Assembly: GCA_016183805.1 (NCBI GenBank)
Contig: JACPDX010000054.1
Span: 1-59,985 of the forward strand
DNA length: 59,985 nucleotides
Direction of reading: 5' to 3'
DNA from: Bacteroidota bacterium
GTDB lineage: Bacteria > Bacteroidota > Bacteroidia > Flavobacteriales_E > Vicingaceae
Below, one piece after another: positions 24,650 to 32,701 of this stretch. The notes under the pieces were generated by a model. It ran no database searches. It worked only from the letters and a program-made list of their open reading frames with translations, and was not told the DNA's origin. The position numbers were made by a program, and so were the translations under genes. The first letter of the stretch is position 1. Each line of letters begins with the position of its first letter.

Positions 24650-26509
24650 CTATTTGGAAATAATTATTTTCTCAATTTGAGATTGATTGTTATTGTAAAT
24701 GTTTAAGAAATAAATACCATTTGATAATACTGACAAGTCGATTTTATTATAAATCCCTTTTGGCAGTTCCACTATTTTTTTTCCGGATACATCAAAAACT
24801 ACCACTTGTAATGGAGAATTGCTGTTTAGATATACAATTCCTGTACTTGGGTTTGGATAAATTAAAGTATTGGTATTTTTTTCGGCTAATTCATTTACAT
24901 TTACCACAACTTCATCATATTTAAAAACAGGATGAATCATTAATGAACCGGCATAGTTTGAATTTTCCCAAATTCCTTCGGTATTCATAAATATTCTGTT
25001 GCTGTTATCGTTATTTAAATCGTAGCCTGTGGTTAAAAAATCTTCGGTAATGTTTTCATAACCAAAATAATAGGTGCCGGCAGGTAAATAAATAGGGTAA
25101 TCAAGATTAAATGTTACTAATTCGTTGGTAAACGAATAAATAGGATTGTAATAACTACTTTGTTGATAAACAACTACTTCCGGCGATAAGCTCGACCAAA
25201 TTTTGAGTCGAAACGACTTAGCACTTTGAATGTAAGTAACAGGATTAAAATAAATATCTAAAGCTACCAATGTATCACTTAGTTTTATATTAAATTGATT
25301 AGCAACTTTTGAACCTATACCAAATACCCCATATCCTGCTTCGGCACTTCCATCATCGTAAGCATAATAATTACCAAATACTTGATAGGAATAAACGGTA
25401 TCGTTATTTTGGTTGAAATCGGTAATACTTCCATTAGTTAAATTGAAATAATTTTTTATTTGATACACTTTTGTTTTTGCAGTATCGTCAACAGGAAAAT
25501 AGAAATCATTTAATGGTAAATTATATACAGCATGAGATATTAATTTGCTGGAATATGGATCTACATCTTGAGTAGAAGTCCCCGTTGGATATTCTTCGAT
25601 ACTGGCTCCAGCACCACCATCATCAAAAACTTCATATTTGTAATATACATTACGAAGTGTATCGGAGTTATTTTTATATTCTACAGCAATTGATGTAGCC
25701 ATATTCCCAATAGAATCTAATTTGTAATGTGTGTAAGGCATGGCGGTAAATTCGTTTAACATGTTGTAAAAATCACGTGTTAATGCAACATCATTTAAGG
25801 CAGTATCCGCATGGTTCCTGTTGTCGTTTAAGTACACATAATCCAAATTCCAATGATCGACATTACCCGAAAGTGTAGCGAAATTTTTAAACCGAAACTG
25901 AAAAGCATCGTTTTGGAAAGAAGTATCAACAGGAATCATCACTTTTTTAAATGGAGCTAAAGCCGAACCTATAACTGCCCATTGTCGAACCCAAGTGCTA
26001 TCCGATTTTCTAAAAAATTCCAATCGTAAACTATCTTTTGGTTCTGGTTGATTTCCAATACCTTTTGGTTGGTAATAAAAGCTTAGAAAAACACTATCGG
26101 TTACTACGGTTAAATCTATTGTTTTAGAGGTTAAATAATCGGCAACTCCCCACGAGGTGGGATTTAAAAAATCATAAGGATAACCGGTAGAATCTAAACC
26201 ATCAAATGTTGCAACACCATAAGAAATAGGGTTTACTGCATAATTTGTATTGATGTATACATTGTTATCCATCCATTTCGATGCGTTGGGGTAAAAATGC
26301 TGTTGCGAAAAATCATCAACAAAAGGTAGTGCAAGAGCTTTTTTAGAAGTCGTATTTCCTTTACCGGTTTTAAAAATTTGGTAATCTTCTGTTGTAGAGT
26401 ACTGGACTAATTTTTTGTTAAAACCTAAATCCACCAAAGTATCTTTTTGTCCGTCAGCTGACAGACAAAAACTAAAAATTAGTATGACGAAGATAAAAAA
26501 CTTGTCCAT
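24650..26509 (-). CDS. Secreted protein with T9SS type A sorting domain
   Basis: 619 residues. An N-terminal signal peptide is followed by beta-rich sequence. The C-terminal 80 residues form a T9SS sorting domain: NTLIYPNPSTGIVYL, VFDVSGKKI, LSNGIYFLNIYN and a final KIIISK. It should cross the inner membrane by Sec and the outer membrane by T9SS. No catalytic motif is visible in the body; a fibronectin-like or jelly-roll stretch is likely in the middle. It lies one base after the PASTA gene. The palindromic repeat copy 3 lies inside its coding sequence and encodes LSADGQ at the probable signal-peptide cleavage site. Confidence 0.85.
   Translation of the reverse strand: MDKFFIFVILIFSFCLSADGQKDTLVDLGFNKKLVQYSTTEDYQIFKTGKGNTTSKKALALPFVDDFSQQHFYPNASKWMDNNVYINTNYAVNPISYGVATFDGLDSTGYPYDFLNPTSWGVADYLTSKTIDLTVVTDSVFLSFYYQPKGIGNQPEPKDSLRLEFFRKSDSTWVRQWAVIGSALAPFKKVMIPVDTSFQNDAFQFRFKNFATLSGNVDHWNLDYVYLNDNRNHADTALNDVALTRDFYNMLNEFTAMPYTHYKLDSIGNMATSIAVEYKNNSDTLRNVYYKYEVFDDGGAGASIEEYPTGTSTQDVDPYSSKLISHAVYNLPLNDFYFPVDDTAKTKVYQIKNYFNLTNGSITDFNQNNDTVYSYQVFGNYYAYDDGSAEAGYGVFGIGSKVANQFNIKLSDTLVALDIYFNPVTYIQSAKSFRLKIWSSLSPEVVVYQQSSYYNPIYSFTNELVTFNLDYPIYLPAGTYYFGYENITEDFLTTGYDLNNDNSNRIFMNTEGIWENSNYAGSLMIHPVFKYDEVVVNVNELAEKNTNTLIYPNPSTGIVYLNSNSPLQVVVFDVSGKKIVELPKGIYNKIDLSVLSNGIYFLNIYNNNQSQIEKIIISK
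26444..26471. repeat. GTCAGCTGAC-core palindrome, copy 3, within a coding sequence
   Basis: A 28-base palindrome with one mismatched pair (26452/26463). Outer arms are TTTTTGT and ACAAAAA, different from the arms of copy 1 but again complementary. It is read in frame as part of the T9SS protein's signal region. Confidence 0.65.
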
Positions 26510-26510
26510 T

Positions 26511-27323
26511 TTAATTTGGTAAATTTAATGAATCTGATCCGGATGGAGGGTTATAATTTATTTTTGATGCCTCATTGGTCAGCCAAACATCAACAGAAGC
26601 ACCCATATTTATGGTGTTTCCATCATTTGGAGTTTGCCGGTAAACCCTGGCACTTGCAGAGTCGGCTTTTGTTTTACAATCTTCATAAATTTCAGCACCA
26701 ATATTTAAAAATGTTTCTTGTAGTTTAGCAATAGCTTCATCTTTTGTTAAATTAACCAAATAAGGAACCAGTACTTGCTCATTACTGGTACCACTTCCTA
26801 ACGTTAAGTTAACAGTTGAGCCTTTTGCAATCAAATCTTCGGGAAAAACTTGTTTTCCTCTCACACTCATTTTTACCACGCAATTTAAACATTCGGAAGG
26901 GGTGTAATCTAACCGTCCTACTTTTAAACCATAACTTTCTAACTTAGCTACAGCAAGGCGTTGCGACATATCAACCACATCGGGCAAACTTATTTTTGGA
27001 GGAGTTATTTTTGATACAGTAATGTAAATGGTTCTATTTTCCTTTACTAAATCATTGCCTTCCGGAGATTGTTCGAGTACAACACCTTTCTGGGCTTTCT
27101 CCAAATATACAGAGTCTAAAATTTCGTAACTTAAATTTTTATCTTTTAGTAACTCCTCAACTTCTGTAACAGTGAGCCCTTCAAGCAATGGAACTGTTAT
27201 GGTTTGCCCATTGTGTGTGTATCCATCAATAAATTTTAAGATGCTCCAAATTAGTATCGACACCACAACAATGGCAAGTGCCAATTGTACTAAAAAAGTT
27301 TTGCTCAATAAAAATTTAATCAT
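26511..27323 (-). CDS. Membrane-anchored PASTA-domain protein without a kinase
   Basis: 270 residues. One membrane segment (about 11-32) anchors an extracytoplasmic part with three PASTA units: VPLLEGLTVTEVEELL, LPDVVDMSQRLAVAKL and VPYLVNLTKDEAIAKL. PASTA domains in Firmicutes and Actinobacteria bind peptidoglycan or beta-lactams and sit on Ser/Thr kinases or PBPs. Here no kinase or transpeptidase domain is present; the cytoplasmic part is only about ten residues. It is the first gene of the three-gene operon, with a good -7 box upstream. A role in cell-wall sensing or synthesis is inferred from the domain. Confidence 0.88.
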   Translation of the reverse strand: MIKFLLSKTFLVQLALAIVVVSILIWSILKFIDGYTHNGQTITVPLLEGLTVTEVEELLKDKNLSYEILDSVYLEKAQKGVVLEQSPEGNDLVKENRTIYITVSKITPPKISLPDVVDMSQRLAVAKLESYGLKVGRLDYTPSECLNCVVKMSVRGKQVFPEDLIAKGSTVNLTLGSGTSNEQVLVPYLVNLTKDEAIAKLQETFLNIGAEIYEDCKTKADSASARVYRQTPNDGNTINMGASVDVWLTNEASKINYNPPSGSDSLNLPN

Positions 27324-27356
27324 GGAATAGTATTACAAACTATAAATAACGTATGG

Positions 27357-27364
27357 CAAATATA
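27357..27364 (-). promoter_or_regulatory. Putative -7 box of the PASTA operon
   Basis: The minus strand reads TATATTTG, a full match to TAnnTTTG, 33 nt before the ATG at 27323. Confidence 0.55.
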
Positions 27365-27393
27365 TAAATTATCTAGGAGTAAATTTATTAATG

Positions 27394-27443
27394 AACAAAT
27401 TGATAATTGATATTTGACAATTGATAATTACTTTTGCAACCTT
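27394..27443. repeat. 7-nt-period array (TGATAAT type) carrying the mtaB promoter
   Basis: Heptads TGATAAT, TGATATT and TGACAAT run from 27394 into the -7 box TACTTTTG (27429-27436). A TTG at 27407-27409, supplied by the array, is 19 nt from that box. The box ends 7 nt before the ATG. Confidence 0.65.
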
Positions 27444-28757
27444 ATGATTTCGAACAAAAAAGTTTCCTTATACACATTGGGTTGTAAACTTAATTTTTCA
27501 GAAACCTCGTCCATTGCACGAATGTTTGAAGAAGAAGGTTTTGCACGAGTGGAGTTTGAAGAAACTCCGGATGTTTATGTCATTAACACTTGTTCGGTTA
27601 CCGAAAATGCTGATAAAAAATGTAAACAATTGGTAAACAAAGCGTTGAAAATTAACCCCGATGCTTTTATTGCCATCATTGGTTGCTATGCCCAACTAAA
27701 ACCCGAAGAAATTGCCAAAATTTATGGCGTTGACTTGGTGTTGGGAGCATCAGAAAAATTTAAAATTTTAGAACATTTTTCGAATGTACAAAAGCGAGAA
27801 CAAACCGAAATACATGCTTCAAAAATTAATCAAGTCAACGAATTTATACCTTCTTATTCGAAAGGGGATAGAACCCGTTCGTTTTTAAAAATACAAGACG
27901 GTTGCGATTACTTTTGTACGTTTTGTACCATTCCATTAGCACGAGGTAAAAGTAGAAACGATTCGATAGCAAAGACTATAAACGTGGCACGTGAAGTTGC
28001 TAAAACTGACGTGCATGAAGTAGTTTTAACAGGAGTAAATATTGGCGATTTTGGTCAGGGCAACGAGGAGAACTTTTTTGAATTAATCAAGCAATTGGAT
28101 AATATTGAGGGGATTGAACGGTTTAGAATTTCATCCATTGAGCCTAATTTGCTGACCAATGAAATTATTTCGTTTGTGAGTAAATCGAACAAGTTTATGC
28201 CTCATTTTCATATTCCTTTACAGTCGGGCTCTAATAAAATATTAACCTTGATGAAAAGAAAATACCTCAAGGAATTGTATGTAGATAGAGTTCGTCAAAT
28301 CAAACAGTTGATGCCACACACCTGTATTGGCGTTGATGTTATTGTTGGTTTTCCGGGAGAAACTGAAGAAGATTTTTTAGAAACTTATCAGTTTTTAAAC
28401 GAATTGCCTGTTTCTTATTTACATGTGTTTACTTATTCTGAACGACAAAATACTACTGCAAATAAAATGAGCGAAGTGGTTCCAAAAGAAGAACGAAGCA
28501 AGAGAAGTAAAATGCTTCACATTTTATCAGAAAAAAAACGCCGACAATTTTATTCCGAACATATTGGAGCTACTTATAATGTATTGTTCGAAAGCGAAAA
28601 TCACGAAGGTTATTTACATGGGTTTACCGAAAACTATATAAAAGTAAAAGTTCCTTATGATACAGCTTTGGAAAACACTATTCAAACCATGAAATTATTA
28701 CACGTTGATGCCGAAGGAATTGTAAATGTAACCATGTGTAAATTAGCAAATGTGTAA
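27444..28757 (+). CDS. mtaB: tRNA t6A37 methylthiotransferase MtaB
   Basis: 437 residues from ATG 27444; a TTG at 27414 is open but lies inside the promoter array. The N-terminal MTTase domain has TLGCKLNFSE (first Cys), NTCSVTE and GCYAQ, the three cysteines of one iron-sulfur cluster. The radical-SAM motif CxxxCxxC is GCDYFCTFC near residue 155. A TRAM-like C-terminus follows. The KLNFSE form rather than QMN points to MtaB rather than MiaB. It converts t6A to ms2t6A at tRNA position 37. The final residues (NVTMCKLANV) are encoded by a heptad array, so the end is longer than needed. Confidence 0.92.
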   Translation: MISNKKVSLYTLGCKLNFSETSSIARMFEEEGFARVEFEETPDVYVINTCSVTENADKKCKQLVNKALKINPDAFIAIIGCYAQLKPEEIAKIYGVDLVLGASEKFKILEHFSNVQKREQTEIHASKINQVNEFIPSYSKGDRTRSFLKIQDGCDYFCTFCTIPLARGKSRNDSIAKTINVAREVAKTDVHEVVLTGVNIGDFGQGNEENFFELIKQLDNIEGIERFRISSIEPNLLTNEIISFVSKSNKFMPHFHIPLQSGSNKILTLMKRKYLKELYVDRVRQIKQLMPHTCIGVDVIVGFPGETEEDFLETYQFLNELPVSYLHVFTYSERQNTTANKMSEVVPKEERSKRSKMLHILSEKKRRQFYSEHIGATYNVLFESENHEGYLHGFTENYIKVKVPYDTALENTIQTMKLLHVDAEGIVNVTMCKLANV

Positions 28758-28809
28758 ATGTGAGAATTATTAAATCGTAAATCAAAAATTGTAAATCAAA
28801 AATCTAACC
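28719..28809. repeat. 7-nt-period array from the mtaB 3' end to the lgt start
   Basis: Exactly 13 heptads (91 nt) end at the base before the lgt ATG. The first six units lie in mtaB coding sequence or its stop codon. Later units are of the TCNNAAA type, as at 4387. Confidence 0.7.
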
Positions 28810-29964
28810 ATGTTTCCATTCTTATCAGATCTTATTAATTACCTTTTCGGAACAAGTATTATGCTTCCGTTTCCAATGTTTGGATTTATGGTGGCATTGG
28901 CTTTTATTGCAGCACACTACTTTTTTGTGTTGGAAATGAAACGTAAAGAACAACTGGGGTTGTTGTCCCCATTTAACGAAACCGTTGTAAAAGGAGCAAA
29001 GGCAAGTGTAATGGAATTAGCAAGTAATGCTTTGTTTGGATTTATTTTAGGATTTAAGTTACTGGAAGCTGTTTTACATTATGATGAGTTGACGGCAAAC
29101 CCTCAAACATTTATCTTATCTGCCAGAGGAAATTGGTTGGGAGGACTATTGTTAGCAGCCATTTTAACCTACTTAAAATACCGAGAAGCAGAAAAAAACA
29201 GGTTGCCGGAACCTCAAAAAGTAGTGGAGAAAGTTCATCCGTTTCAATTGGTGGGTACAATGACTTTTATTGCTGCAATTGGTGGTATTTTAGGTGCCAA
29301 ACTTTTTGATATGGTAGAAGATTTACCACGTTTAATTGAACACCCCATTGATACCATAATGTCAGGAAGCGGATTGAGTATTTATGGTGGCTTAATTGTA
29401 GGAGGTGGTTCTGTACTTTATTATGCCCGAAAAAAGGGGTTAAAGCCTATACACGTTGCTGATGCTTGTATGCCTGCATTAATGATGGCTTATGGTATTG
29501 GTCGTATTGGTTGTCAGCTTTCTGGTGATGGCGATTGGGGAATGCCAAACGATGCACCCATGCCACAGTGGCTAAGTTTTTTACCAGATTGGATGTGGGC
29601 TTTTGATTATCCTGGAAATGTTTTAGGAATTAATTTACAAGAAGATTTTACTCGAATGGGTTTGGTAAGCATTACCGGAAAAGCATGGCCAACACCGTTT
29701 TATGAAACCGTAATGGCACTCATCATTTTTGGTATTTTATGGGGTTTCAGAAAAAAAATACATGTACCGGGTGTAATGTTATCGTTGTACCTTATTTTTA
29801 ACGGAATAGAACGACTAATTATAGAACAAATCAGAATTAACCCAAAATATGATGTCTTTGGTTTAGCTGCAACTCAAGCCGAAATTATAGCGACTCTATT
29901 TTTATTATTAGGGTTGTTTGGGGTTTATTATTTCACAAAAAAACACAAACAAAGCATTGTTTAA
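28810..29964 (+). CDS. lgt: Prolipoprotein diacylglyceryl transferase
   Basis: 384 residues, longer than the E. coli enzyme (291) but typical of Bacteroidota. Seven or more membrane segments are predicted. The Lgt signature lies in GLSIYGGLIVGG and in RIGCQLSGDGDWG, which holds the conserved arginine and asparagine-region equivalents. The enzyme moves diacylglycerol from phosphatidylglycerol to the lipobox cysteine and so matures all lipoproteins seen in this window. It follows mtaB in the same direction across a heptad array. No damage is seen. Confidence 0.92.
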   Translation: MFPFLSDLINYLFGTSIMLPFPMFGFMVALAFIAAHYFFVLEMKRKEQLGLLSPFNETVVKGAKASVMELASNALFGFILGFKLLEAVLHYDELTANPQTFILSARGNWLGGLLLAAILTYLKYREAEKNRLPEPQKVVEKVHPFQLVGTMTFIAAIGGILGAKLFDMVEDLPRLIEHPIDTIMSGSGLSIYGGLIVGGGSVLYYARKKGLKPIHVADACMPALMMAYGIGRIGCQLSGDGDWGMPNDAPMPQWLSFLPDWMWAFDYPGNVLGINLQEDFTRMGLVSITGKAWPTPFYETVMALIIFGILWGFRKKIHVPGVMLSLYLIFNGIERLIIEQIRINPKYDVFGLAATQAEIIATLFLLLGLFGVYYFTKKHKQSIV

Positions 29965-30087
29965 TTTTGTTGAAAAATCAATATTCACTTGACAACATAT
30001 CCCAAAAGAAATTCATATTTTGTGGCTGATTAAATTTAAGTTAAATCCCGATTAATCCCCATAACTATTGGGAGGGGTAAATAAGAG

Positions 30088-30549
30088 ATGAATATATTAA
30101 AAGAGGGCGATAAAGCACCGGATTTCGACGTGAAAGACCAAGATGGAAAACTTCATCTGTTATCAAATTATAAAGGAAAAAAAATTATTCTTTATTTTTA
30201 TCCCAAAGATTTAACACCAGGTTGTACCAACGAATCGTGTAATTTGAGAGACAACTATGCTGTGTTAAAAAAGAAAGGTTTTGAAGTGATTGGTGTTAGT
30301 GCTGATACAGAAAAAAAACACCTGCAATTTATCGAGAAACATGATTTGCCTTTTTCGCTTTTAGCAGATACCAACAAAAAAATAATCAATGCTTATGGAG
30401 TTTGGGGACCAAAGAAGTTTTTAGGAAAATCGTACGAAGGAATAAACAGAACTACTTTTGTTATTGATGAGAAAGGCATTATTATAAAAAAAATTGATAA
30501 AGTAGAAACAAAAAATCATGCAGCACAAATATTAGAAGCATTAAATTAA
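30088..30549 (+). CDS. bcp: Thioredoxin-dependent thiol peroxidase (Bcp/PrxQ)
   Basis: 153 residues. The peroxidatic cysteine is C46 in TPGCTNESC, and C51 is the usual PrxQ resolving cysteine. The peroxiredoxin fold is otherwise complete (FYPKDLTPG, VIGVSADT). It reduces hydrogen peroxide and organic peroxides with thioredoxin in the cytoplasm. The upstream stretch has CCCC and GGGG runs that can pair around the unusually good purine-rich GGGAGGGG, about 20 nt before the ATG, so its translation may be structure-sensitive. recA follows after 19 nt. Confidence 0.93.
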   Translation: MNILKEGDKAPDFDVKDQDGKLHLLSNYKGKKIILYFYPKDLTPGCTNESCNLRDNYAVLKKKGFEVIGVSADTEKKHLQFIEKHDLPFSLLADTNKKIINAYGVWGPKKFLGKSYEGINRTTFVIDEKGIIIKKIDKVETKNHAAQILEALN

Positions 30550-30568
30550 ATAATAAATATATACAAAG

Positions 30569-31533
30569 ATGAGCGACGTAAAGACAGAAAAGCTAAAAGC
30601 ATTACAACTTACAATGGATAGGTTAGAAAAAACCTATGGAAAAGGAACTATCATGAAATTAGGTGATGCACCCGTTATTGAAGTGGATGTTATTCCATCG
30701 GGTTCATTAAGCCTTGATATTGCTTTAGGTGTTCATGGTTATCCAAAAGGAAGAATTATTGAAATATACGGCCCGGAATCATCAGGTAAAACAACTTTGG
30801 CTTTACATGCCATTGCCGAATGTCAGAAAAAAGGCGGTATTGCAGCTTTTATAGATGCAGAACATGCTTTTGATCAAACTTATGCAGCAGCATTAGGTAT
30901 TGATGTAGAAAATTTATTAATGTCGCAACCGGATAATGGTGAGCAGGCTTTAGAAATTGCCGATAATTTGATTCGCTCAGGGGCAATTGATATTATTGTT
31001 ATTGACTCTGTTGCCGCATTAACTCCAAAAGCAGAGATAGAAGGCGAAATGGGTGATTCTCAAATGGGTTTACAAGCCCGTTTAATGTCGAAAGCACTTC
31101 GTAAATTAACGGGTTCAATCAATAAAGCAAATTGTACGGCTATTTTTATTAATCAATTGAGAGATAAAATAGGAGTAATGTTTGGAAACCCTGAAACCAC
31201 AACCGGTGGTAATGCTTTGAAATTTTATGCATCTATTCGTATTGATGTTAGAAGAGCCACTCAAATTAAAGATGGCGAAGAAGTTACCGGTAACAGAACC
31301 AAAGTAAAAATTGTGAAAAACAAAGTTGCTCCACCATTCAGAAAAGCTGAATTTGATATTATGTATGGCGAAGGAATTTCTAAAATTGGTGAAATCATTG
31401 ATTTGGGAGTTGATCATAATATTATCAAAAAAGAGATGCCGTAAAACAAATTTTACTTGACAATCCTGAATTAATGAGTGAATTAGAGCATAAAATTGTG
31501 GACATTTTAAATAAGGTTCCTGTTTTAGAATAA
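30569..31533 (+). pseudogene. recA: RecA recombinase, internal deletion and frameshift
   Basis: Residues 1-288 are a good RecA: Walker [10 protein letters not shown], Walker [11 protein letters not shown], loop 1 and loop 2 regions ([26 protein letters not shown]). After DHNIIKK the frame meets EMP and a TAA at 31442-31444. The next frame, from GAT at 31435, reads [19 protein letters not shown] and on to a TAA at 31531, which is the normal RecA C-terminus. The segment that should join them, SGSWFSY to GQGR, about 16 residues, is missing. The deletion is about 46 nt, leaving two bases. As read, the protein is truncated and probably inactive in recombination and SOS control. Assembly error must be excluded. 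Confidence 0.85.
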
Positions 31534-31604
31534 GACCGAAGTCCGAAGCCCGAAGTCGGAAGTTTTTCTTCCGTCTTCGGGCTTCCATCTTCAAACTCCC
31601 AATT
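31534..31604. repeat. 7-nt-period array forming a long hairpin (GAAGNCC / CTTCNGG)
   Basis: Ten heptads run from the recA stop to the TPR gene. The first half is GNCCGAA-type and the second half is its complement. An 18-bp stem with one mismatch (31545-31562 with 31568-31585) closes on a TTTTT loop. It may act as a terminator. Confidence 0.75.
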
Positions 31605-32630
31605 ATGAGATTTTTAAGTACAATTAGTATTTTAAGTATTGTTTTTTTGTTTTCCTGCAAAGGAGAAGTAAAACAAGTGGAAGAAATCAATCACCCACAA
31701 GATTCTGTTGAGTTGGCAAAATCTATTGATTTTGAATCCATCAACAATGAATTAAAAGCTGATCCGGATAATGCCATGCTTTACATCAAAAGAGCAAGAT
31801 TGTATCAGCAATATAACGATATTCCAATGGCAATTGAAGATATTGATCGAGCCATTAAAATAGATTCATTAGTTCCCGATTTTTATTTGTTGAAAGCCGA
31901 GTTTTATAAAAAAGAAGGTGGTTATGCTGAAGCCAAACGTACACTCGATAAATGTATGCTGATTGACAATAATAATGTTCAGGCAAGAATAGAATTAGGC
32001 TGGCTGGCATTTCTAATTCAAAACTATAAACAAGCGTTAGAATATGCTGATGCAGCTTTAAAATTGAATGTTTATGCTGCCGAAGCTTACTATTTAAAAG
32101 GAATGATTTTTTATGAAAAAAATGATACAGCAAAAGCTATTTCAAGTTACATCACAGCTGTAGAACAAGAAAAAAATTATTACGATGCCTATATTCAGCT
32201 AGGGTTACTGCATTTAAACCAACCCAATACGTTGGCAAAAGAATATTTTAAAAATGCACTAACTATTAAACCAAAAAGTGGAGAGGCTTTATACAATTAC
32301 GGTTATGCTTGTCAGTTAAGAGGCGAATACGACGAAGCTATTTTGACTTACGAAAAAATGATTGCTATTCAACCTTTTCGTGAACCCCTTTATAACATTG
32401 CTTACATTAATCAAGAATATTTTCAAAAATACGATGTCGCTATTGATTATTATTCCAGAGCAATAGAAATTTCGCCATTATATTACACGGCAATTTATAA
32501 TCGGGGATTATGTTTCGAAAAATTAGGGGATTTAAAAAATGCTGAAAACGATTTTAGAAAGACCTTAAAAATAAAATCCGATTACGACTACGCTGCTTTG
32601 GCTCTCGAAAGAGTATTGAAAGGAAAGTAG
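31605..32630 (+). CDS. Lipoprotein with tetratricopeptide repeats
   Basis: 341 residues. A lipoprotein signal ends FSC (cysteine at 17), followed by KGEVKQVEE. The rest is a series of about seven to eight TPR units of 34 residues; the best are AEAYYLKGMIFYEKNDTAKA and GEALYNYGYACQLRGEYDEA. TPR lipoproteins serve as scaffolds in the envelope, but no partner can be named. It lies between two heptad arrays, after recA and before the ABC-F gene. The gene is intact and its ATG follows the recA-side hairpin by one base. Confidence 0.85.
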   Translation: MRFLSTISILSIVFLFSCKGEVKQVEEINHPQDSVELAKSIDFESINNELKADPDNAMLYIKRARLYQQYNDIPMAIEDIDRAIKIDSLVPDFYLLKAEFYKKEGGYAEAKRTLDKCMLIDNNNVQARIELGWLAFLIQNYKQALEYADAALKLNVYAAEAYYLKGMIFYEKNDTAKAISSYITAVEQEKNYYDAYIQLGLLHLNQPNTLAKEYFKNALTIKPKSGEALYNYGYACQLRGEYDEAILTYEKMIAIQPFREPLYNIAYINQEYFQKYDVAIDYYSRAIEISPLYYTAIYNRGLCFEKLGDLKNAENDFRKTLKIKSDYDYAALALERVLKGK

Positions 32631-32701
32631 GTGTCAGTTATTAGTTCACAGTTCACAGTCTTCAAAATCCCAAATCAAAAATCGTAAATCGGAAATCAAA
32701 A
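32631..32701. repeat. 7-nt-period array filling the whole spacer, ten heptads
   Basis: The first 70 nt after the TPR stop codon are exactly ten heptads. Four of CAG-ending type (TTCACAG) lead into AATCNNN type. The ABC-F ATG continues the last A-run. This is the clearest case of two unit types sharing one register. Confidence 0.8.

Noticed and set aside
27414-27443. TTG start extending MtaB by ten residues
   Set aside because: These bases are promoter and heptad array; the family starts near ATG 27444.
32631-32701. Tandem pattern taken as a possible CRISPR array or minisatellite
   Set aside because: Units are 7 nt and degenerate, with no spacer-repeat alternation and no cas genes in the window.
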